Assembly: GCF_016808335.1 (NCBI RefSeq)
Contig: NC_053138.1
Location: 14,811,900 to 14,875,899 of the forward strand
Length of the DNA stretch: 64,000 nucleotides
Origin: Panicum virgatum
Taxonomy: Eukaryota > Streptophyta > Magnoliopsida > Poales > Poaceae
Direction of reading: 5' to 3'
Below the pieces are notes generated by a model. It worked only from the letters and a program-made list of their open reading frames with translations. It was not told the origin of the DNA and did not search any database. This document shows, in pieces, positions 56,489 to 64,000 of this stretch. Both the position numbers and the translations under genes were made by a program. Each line of letters begins with the position of its first letter. Position 1 is the stretch's first letter.

Positions 56489-59400
56489 ATGGCTTCCCGA
56501 AGCGGTACGAGGGCCTCCCGCAACCGGACCCCTGCAGCCGCTGGCGCGGGAGTACAACCTAATAGACAGAACCCTCCTCAAGAGGAACAGGAAGTGAGCC
56601 AGAACAGAGGAGAAAATTCAGGAGAAGTGCCACTGCCACCACCACCACCCTTCGGGGACCTGGCACAGATAATACAAAACCAGACCCTCATACTGGAAAC
56701 ACTGGCCAATGCCCTCGTCAACAAGCGGCCACGAGAGCAGACCATGAATGACAAGCTGACATCTTTTCTGAGGACTAAGCCACCCACCTTTGCTGGATCC
56801 TGCAACCTCTTGGATGCAGACGACTGGCTGCGTGTGATCCAGAGGAAGCTCGAGCCGTTCGAATGCCAAGATTGAGACAAAGTTCTTCTAGCAGCCCACC
56901 AACTCACCGGGACTGCCTTAGCCTGGTGGGAGAATTACTGTGCCGTGGCCGAAGATGCCTCCACCATCACTTGGAAAGAATTTGTGAAGGAGTTCCGCCA
57001 CTATCATATCCCCTCGGCCACCATGAAGCGTAAGGCGGACGAGTTCCACGCACTGCAGCAAGGGAGCATGTCAGTAGAAGAGTACACCCACCAGTTCATG
57101 GAGCTGGCCCGATATGCACCAGAGGAAGTGGACGATGATGAAAGAAGCATGACATGTTCAAAAAGGGATTGAACCCCGAACTCCGGACCTTGCTTACCCC
57201 TCAGATCTAGCCGGACTTCAACACCCTGATGAACAAGGCCATTCTCACAGAAAGGGCCAAAGCTGAGGAAAGAAAGGATAACAAGCGCAAGTTTCTGGAA
57301 AGCAAGGCCCGCCAGCAGGACCGCTTTCAGAAACCGAGGAGCTTCAGCTACACTGCACCAAGAACTCAGGCCCCAATGCAGTATAGGACCCAGTCTCAGG
57401 TGATAGGCCCACAGGCCCCTAACACACAGTTCAGGAGCCAGAATACCATGAAGGCCCGCAGAGCAATGCAAATCAGGTCACCACCAACAACAGCAATGAT
57501 AGGGCCTGTTTCAACTGCCGTGAGACGGGGCATTTTATTGCTAACAGCCCGTATGCCAACAACAAGCCAGCAGCATCGGCCTTCTCCAACTCTGTGAATG
57601 GACCAAGGCCAGTTTTGTCAGGTGCCAACCGAGTGCACATCCGCAACAACAACAACACCAACAACAACAGACAGCAGATGAGGCAGCCCCAGCAGTCATT
57701 TGGACGAGCACGCACCAACCACATCAACGCGCAGGAGGCTCAAGGAGCTCAGGGCGTAGTGCTCGGTGAGTACCTAGTCAGCTCAGCTCTTGCAACAGTA
57801 CTATTTGATTCTGGAGCATCACACTCGTTCATATCCTCAAGTTTTATGGAAAAGCACAATATACCTACAGTACTACTAAAAACACCCCTATTAACCCGGA
57901 TGCCTGGAGGCGACATCAAGTGTCAACTAGGTTGTCTACGAGTAAGGATCAATTTAAGTGGGGTAGAATTTCTAGCGGACCTAGTAGTACTTAAGTCTAA
58001 GAGAATAGACGTGATCCTTGGAATGGACTGGTTAAACCGACACAATGGTCTCATAGGTTGTACTGACAAGGTAGTACACCTAACGAACCCAGAAGGAGTA
58101 TGAGTGACCTGCCATACCCGGGGAAATGGATCTGACCCAATGGTGTTTAGCATGGAAGCCAAGTCCTTGGAAGAAGTCCCGGTAGTAAACGAATACCCGG
58201 ATGTTTTCCCTGAAGAACTTCCCGGAATGCCACCAGATAGGGATATAGAGTTTGTCATCGACCTTGTCCCTGGAACCTCTCATATAGCCAAGAGACCCTA
58301 TAGGATGGCAGCCTCTGAATTGGCAGAATTAAAGAAGCAACTAGAAGAATTACAATGAATTGGCTTCATCAGACCAAGCTCGTCGCCTTGGGGAGCCCCA
58401 GTCCTATTTGTCAAGAAGAAGGACGGGAGTATGAGGTTGTGTGTAGATTACCAGGCACTGAACGAAGTTACCATCAAGAATAAGTACCCCCTCCCCAGGA
58501 TTGATGACCTTTTCGATCAACTAAAAGGAGCCAAATACTTATCCAAGATTGAGCTGAGGTCAGGATATTTTCAGCTCAAGATTAGAGAAAGCGACATCCC
58601 AAAGACAGCCTTTGTCACCCGTTACGGGCAGTTTGAGTTCACCGTGATGTCTTTTGGACTCACAAATGCACCTGCTTATTTTATGAATCTCATGAACAAG
58701 GTGTTTATGGACGAGTTAGATAAGTTTGTCGTAGTCTTTATCGACGACATATTTATTTACTCCAAGAGTGTCCAAGAACACGAGCAACATCTGCGGGTAG
58801 TATTGGAAAAGCTTAGAGTACATATGCTATATGCCAAATTCAGCAAGTGTGAATTCTGGCTAGAGAAAGTAGGTTTCCTTGGTCATATTCTGACCGCAGA
58901 AGGAGTAGCAGTGGACCCCAAGAAGGTCGAAGCAGTTTCCAACTGGCAGCAACTGACCAATGTTAGTGAAATCAGAAGCTTTCTTGGATTAGCTGGGTAT
59001 TATCGAAGGTTCATCGAAGGATTTTCCAAGATAGCCCGGCCCATGACAGAGCTGCTTAAGAAGGATAAGAAATTCACCTGGACAGAGTCATGTGAAAGAA
59101 GTTTTCAAGAATTGAAGAGTAAGTTGACAACCGCCCCCGTGCTGACCCTACCGGATATTCATCAGGATTTTGTCATTAATTGTGATTCACCCGACAAGGA
59201 TTAGGATGTGTCCTTATTCAAGACGGGAAGGTAGTAGCTTATGCTTCCCGACAGCTCATGCCTCATGAGCAGAATTACCCAACACATGATCTAAAATTTG
59301 CAGCTGTAGTACATGCCCTCAAGATTTAGAGGCATTATCTAATTAGAAATAAGTGTGAGATCTACACCGACCATAAGAGTTTGAAGTATATTTTCACCCA

Positions 59401-60931
59401 GCCAGATTTGAACTTAAGGCAAAGAAGGTGGTTAGAACTGGTTAAGGATTATAACATGGAAATTCATTACCACCCTGGCAAAGCTAATATGGTAGCCGAT
59501 GCCTTAAGTCGGAAATCTTATGGACCCAAGGATGCCCATCTATAGGAAGAAATGGCACGATTGAATGTGACATTGTCCCTCGAGGTTCCATTCGCAAGAT
59601 GAGCATTCAACCCACTCTGGAGTATAAGATCAAAAGGGCCCAAAGTTTGGACAAGGACTTGATGGAAATCCGAATGCAGACTGGAGAAAATAAGGCCCCA
59701 GATTTTAGAGTGGATAATGAGGGAACTTTATGGTATAAAAATAGAATTTGTGTACCACAGGAAGGGGACTTTCGGCAAATAATCATGGATGAAGCCCATA
59801 ACTCAGCCTACTCCATCCACCTAGGATCCACCAAGATGTATATGGATTTAAAACAAAAATATTGGTGAAAGAGAATGAAGGCGGATATTGCACGGTTTGT
59901 CGCCCATTGTGATACGTGTCAAAGGATCAAGGCCGAACATCAGAAGCCAGCAGGATTGTTGCAACCCCTACCCATCCCGGTTTGGAAATGGGATGAGATA
60001 GGAATGGACTTTGTAGTGGGTTTGCCCAGAACACAGAAAGGACATGACTTCATATGGGTAATAGTGGACTGACTCACTAAAGCGGCTCATTTCATACCCG
60101 TGCGGACCAATTACGGCGGAGAGAAGCTAGCCAAACTTTATGTGGAAAATATAGTAAAGTTGCATGGTGTGCCTGGCAGAATTATTTCAGATAAAGGGAC
60201 TCAATTCACCTCTAGGTTTTGGAAAAGTTTGCATAAAGCAATGGGCACTAAATTGGATTTCAGCTCCGCTTATCACCCACAAACGGATGGCCAAACAGAA
60301 AGGGTAAATCAGATCATGGAGGATATGTTGAGAGCATGTGTCCTTACCTATAGCAAGGATTAGGAGCAGAGTTTGCCCTATGCGGAATTTTCATACAACA
60401 ACGGTTATCAAGCAAGCTTAGGCATGTCATCATTCGAAGCTCTTTATGGGAGAAAATGCAGAACTCCTCTGATGTGGTCAGAAGTTGGAGAACGTGCCCT
60501 AGTTGGACCTGCACTCATAAAGGAAGCAGAAGAAAGAGTGGCCGAGATTAGAGAAAAGCTGAAGGCCGCCCAGTCTCGACAAAAGAGCTACGCAGACAAA
60601 AAGAGACGAGAAATAAGCTTCAACCCGGGAGAGTTCGCCTACCTTAAGGTTTCACCTATTCGGGGAACTCGAAGATTTCAGATACAAGGAAAGTTGGCCC
60701 CTCGGTACATTGGACCGTACCGAGTTCTGAAAAAAATCGGAGCCGTAGCATACCGACGGGAGCTACCAGAAGAAATGTCAGATATACACCCGGTGTTCCA
60801 TGTGTCCCAACTAAGGAGATGTTTGAGAGTACCGGAGAAAGAGCATGTGCCAGAAGAAGAGATAGATCTACAAACAGACCTTCGGTACCAAGAAGTACCT
60901 GTCAAGATTTTGGACACTGTCACTAGGAGGC
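56489..60931 (+). pseudogene. gag-pol of the right-hand Gypsy element, many stops
   Basis: Gag starts at ATG 56489. It has a stop at 56873-56875, a 1-base shift near 57150, and a TAG near 57208. An Asn/Gln-rich stretch and the protease (DSGASHSFIS near 57810) follow, with a stop at 58101-58103 before reverse transcriptase and another at 58356-58358. The RT core FIDDIFIYS is near 58740. Further breaks are a shift near 59195 and stops near 59327, 59543, 59866, 60070 and 60361. The integrase has the zinc region near 59800-59940 and AYHPQTDGQTERVNQ near 60270. The frame ends at 60931, where it is cut by fusion to the LTR, so a C-terminal chromodomain, if it existed, is lost. Confidence 0.88.
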
Positions 60932-60932
60932 A

Positions 60933-63295
60933 AGCTCTCCACCTCAGCCCTCTAGCGCCGCCGCCCGAGCAAGCTCTGCCCGCCGCCACCAACCCCCGCG
61001 GCTAGCACTCTCCGCTGCACCCCAGTCCATGGTGAGTGAGGGAAAAGGGTCCCACCGTCGCCCTTTTTCTTTTCCCCTAGCCTCGGCCGTCGCCAGGCAC
61101 TACAGCGCCGCCGCCGCACCACCAGGGCCACCCGCCGCCATGGCTTCCCTCCATGCGGGGCCCCTCCTCCGAAATTAAGGAGGGGAATCCATTCCGCGTG
61201 CGCCCCTCCTCCTTTCCCCCTCCTTCTCGGCCGCCGCCGTGCCTTGAACGGCCGGCAAGGGCCGCCGCCGCCCCCTCACGCGCCCTCCCCTGTTTCCCGG
61301 TCGGGACGAAGAAGAGGAGGGCAAATATGCCCATACCCCCATGCACTCTCTCATTTTTAATAAAGAGCCCTTCCACTCTTTTGCCTTTTTGCAAAAGAAT
61401 CCCTGCCCTTTATTATATTCGCAAATAAACCCTTCGACCATATAAACACAATTTCAATTATACCCCTACACTTTTCCAGAGGGCCCCCGATGTTTTCTAA
61501 ATTCCAACCAAGCCCCTGTTATCTCAGAAATAATTGCAAAAAGGCCCCTGAACCCCGATTTAACCCTAACCACTCCTTTAACTCGTCATTTCATGCGCCA
61601 AAAATCCTCCGATCGACCTAAAACTTTACCACGCTATTTCTAATATACTTTTGACCATGCCATTAGAAAACCACCCAAAAATATTACTCCTGTCCCTATC
61701 TTAATTATTTTCGATTCGAGCTCAGCGATAAAACTTTTATTCCTTTTTCTTGATTGTGTGCTTGTTTGTGTGCGGCGTAGATCACGGTGTGAACGAGGGA
61801 GAACCCATCGACGAGTAGTACTATGAGCAAGCAAACGAGGACCAGTTCCGTGACCCCGAACCCGAAGGACAGTACCTCGATCAGGACCTCCCGGAAGGCT
61901 TTGAGAACGGCAAGTTCAATCCCGCCCTTTGATGCATATTTTGTCCTAGTTTTTATAAACACAACCTATTGGCCTATTTTACAAAAATGTATATGTTTTA
62001 ACTACTGAAAACATGGTTGGATAGCCACCCCTTGATTTGTTATAACTATTCCTTGACCACCTAGATTAATATCTGGATATGATCTGTTTGGATGTTAATC
62101 GCTTCTAGAACGCTTAGGACCTTAAACACGGTACTACTTGTTTATAAAAAGAAAATGTGTGAGTGCGTGGGAAGGGAAAATATGGAATTTTCGAAAGATG
62201 AGTTTTGGCGGGATGGATGGCACTTCTGTGTGATGTGCCAAATGGTGTGCTCGTACCTGTGTGGTAGGGCAAGGGAGGGAGATATCCATCTTGTCACAAT
62301 TAAGGACCGAGTTGGTGTGTCATCTTGCCTAACTCCACTATCGTGCAAACCACTCGACCGTTGTATGGGCAACGGCTTAGCATAAACACCACTAGTTAGT
62401 TTGATAGCCATCAGGAGAATTGAGAGCAACGAGTGACCAGGGAGGAGGGATAAGCTCTGTGTGACTGATGCCCCGGTTAAACCTCGGTGATAGGTCGATG
62501 ACCCCTTAGTGGATCTCGTGGTGGCTAGTCAGGTCTAGCTAAGCTGATCGTGCTGTGGTACCCCGCTTGTGGGTAAAGTTGCACATCTCTGCAGAGTTAA
62601 AATCTATTCGAATAGCCGTGCCCATGGTACTGGGCGAGTTACGGTTTGGTCACACAACTAGTGTTTCTTCTGGGAATGGATGGGTTGGCGTGAGTTGTTT
62701 TGGAAAAGTGTCCGGCAGTTATGCCGTGTGCTACGGCGGATGAGGAGTCTGGTAGCAATCTAAAACTTAGATCCTGTGTGGATCAACCCAACATGTTACT
62801 CAGTGCAAGATAATGGCTTTTGAAAACCCCTTTCGTTCAAATAAACCCATGCATAAAAATTGGCTTTCCGCAAATTAAACCCTAGCCTTATCCTTGGTTT
62901 ACCCTGTGTATTATATTTTATTTATACCCCCTCCGTGGGTGTGGTTGGTCTTGCTGAATACGTTTGTACTCACCCCATTCTTAATTTTTACAGAGGAAGA
63001 TCCAGACTTCGTTCCCGAAGAAGTTGAGTAGAGGTTCCATCCAGCACCCAACCTTGCCTGTGGATAGGGTCACCCGCAGAAAGTTCCATATGGCGCAAGA
63101 CTCTGATGACCCCCTCTTCGTAGTTAATATTGTTGTGTGGGTGCTAGTTGTTATCCTCGCGATAGTGGCGCTTCACTGCCCACTTCCGCGTAGAGTTGTA
63201 CGGTGATGTACCATCTGATGTAATAAAAGTGTTATCAGCCTCCTGGGACTGATATTGTATCACTTTTAAGTCTTCTCTTATGAGGAGACGCTTCA
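60933..63295 (+). repeat. Partial 3' LTR (first ~0.9 kb missing)
   Basis: It aligns with 51935-54345 of the 5' LTR from 'agctctccacct' onward. There are several substitutions per 100 bp in the first part and a deletion of about 40 bp near 62545 relative to 53550-53590. The U3 portion with the TATA-like box is absent. Confidence 0.88.
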
Positions 63296-63299
63296 CGCG

Positions 63300-63365
63300 G
63301 CGGCCTTCCTGCCCTCGCCGTGGCCTGCCGCTGCGGCCTTCCTGCCCATGCCGTGGCCTGCCGCT
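63300..63365. repeat. 33-bp minisatellite, two units, between inverted LTRs
   Basis: Unit 63300-63332 (starts GCGGCCTTCCTGCCC) is repeated at 63333-63365 with two differences; a partial third follows. It lies in the 88-bp spacer separating the two oppositely oriented LTRs. Confidence 0.7.
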
Positions 63366-63383
63366 GCAGATTCCCTGCCCTCT

Positions 63384-64000
63384 TGAAGCGTCCCCTCATA
63401 AGAGAAGACTTAAAAGTGATACATTATCAGTCCCAGGAGGCTGATAACACTTTTATTACATCAGATGGTACATCACCGTACAACTCTACGCAGAAGTGGG
63501 CAGTGAAGCGTCACTATCGCGAGAATAACAACCAACACCCACACTACGATATTAACTACAAAAAGAGGGTCATCAGAGTCTTGCGCCATGCGGAACCTCC
63601 TGCGGGTGACCCTAATCCACAGGTAAGGCTGGGTGCAGAACGTAACCCCTACTCGACGTCCTCGGGAACAAAGTCTGGATCCTCCTCTGTAAAAATTAAG
63701 AATGGGGTGAGTACAAACGTACTCAGCAAGTCCAACCACACCCACAGAGGGGTATAAATAGAATATAATACACAAGGTAAATCAAGGATAAGGCTAGGGT
63801 TTAATTTGCGGAAAGAAACTTTTATGCAGGGGTTCATTTGAAAGAAAATGTTTTCAAAGCAAGTTTTCTTTGTACCGAGTAACACATAAAGTTAGCCCAC
63901 ACAGGACCCAAGTTTTAAGCTGCTACCGGACTCCCCATCCGTCGTAACGCACGGCACAACTACCGGACACTTTTCAAAACCACTCACGCCCACCCATCCA
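63384..64000 (-). mobile_element. LTR of the same Gypsy family, inverted, cut by the window end
   Basis: Starts TGAAGCGTCCCCTC, the reverse complement of the end of the LTR at 54330-54345. It remains collinear with the reverse complement of that LTR to the end of the window (617 bp). No primer-binding site lies to its left, so it is a solo LTR or the 3' LTR of a minus-strand element. It gives spurious frames on both strands. Confidence 0.88.

Larger units (their letters stand above)
51039..63295 (+). mobile_element. Decayed 12.3-kb Ty3/Gypsy element with truncated 3' LTR
   Basis: TGTGACATCCCG at the left and GACGCTTCA at the right are flanked by a perfect 5-bp target duplication, CGCGG (51034-51038 and 63296-63300). 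Order: 5' LTR, Met-tRNA primer site, two related accessory frames, gag, protease, reverse transcriptase, RNase H, integrase, 3' LTR. The junction near 60932 fuses the integrase region straight to position ~51935 of the LTR, so the polypurine tract and the first ~0.9 kb of the 3' LTR are missing. Numerous stop codons and shifts make it inactive. It is unrelated at LTR level to the element at 33506. Confidence 0.92.

Overview
The window is nuclear DNA of a flowering plant and most likely a grass. Genes have GC-rich first exons and AT-rich GT-AG introns. Intergenic DNA is full of grass-type transposable elements (hAT, PIF/Harbinger and Stowaway MITEs, a Mutator-like foldback element, LINE fragments, long-LTR Ty3/Gypsy elements). 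Species cannot be fixed from the sequence alone.

Layout, left to right: the 3' part of a 3-ketoacyl-CoA synthase gene (1-1016), whose 3' UTR is split by a solo Gypsy LTR; two adjacent LINE-type insertions, each with a poly-A tail and target duplication; a complete 8-exon Ran GTPase gene (7212-9729); a tandem pair of 7-exon mitochondrial malate dehydrogenase genes (11302-16741 and 18979-22531); a 2-exon phospholipase A1-II (class 3 lipase) gene (24591-27178); a 2.9-kb Mutator-like foldback element; a second, dead phospholipase A1-II gene on the minus strand (45256 to 31469); a single-exon gene with two fused F-box/DUF295 units (46925-49264); a 12.3-kb decayed Gypsy element (51039-63295); and the end of an inverted LTR of the same family (63384-64000).

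The most instructive structures come from comparing copies inside the window. The two malate dehydrogenase genes act as each other's empty site and delimit three hAT-like insertions in intron 2 of the first copy. The live phospholipase gene shows that the dead one was cut in exon 1 by a chromovirus-type Gypsy element with a perfect ACGGT target duplication. It also lost the rest of exon 1 and the catalytic-Asp region. The right-hand Gypsy element carries two related accessory reading frames between the primer-binding site and gag, many nonsense changes of the C-to-T/G-to-A type, and a 3' LTR missing its first ~0.9 kb.

The genes are ordinary housekeeping and lipid-metabolism genes (fatty-acid elongation, nuclear transport, mitochondrial NAD-malate metabolism, acyl-lipid hydrolysis). 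They do not form one pathway or cluster. I found no convincing new biological system. The best candidates for something little described are the duplicated pre-gag reading frames of the Gypsy element, the palindromic foldback element with its GTCACGCC-type motif clusters, and the double F-box/DUF295 protein.
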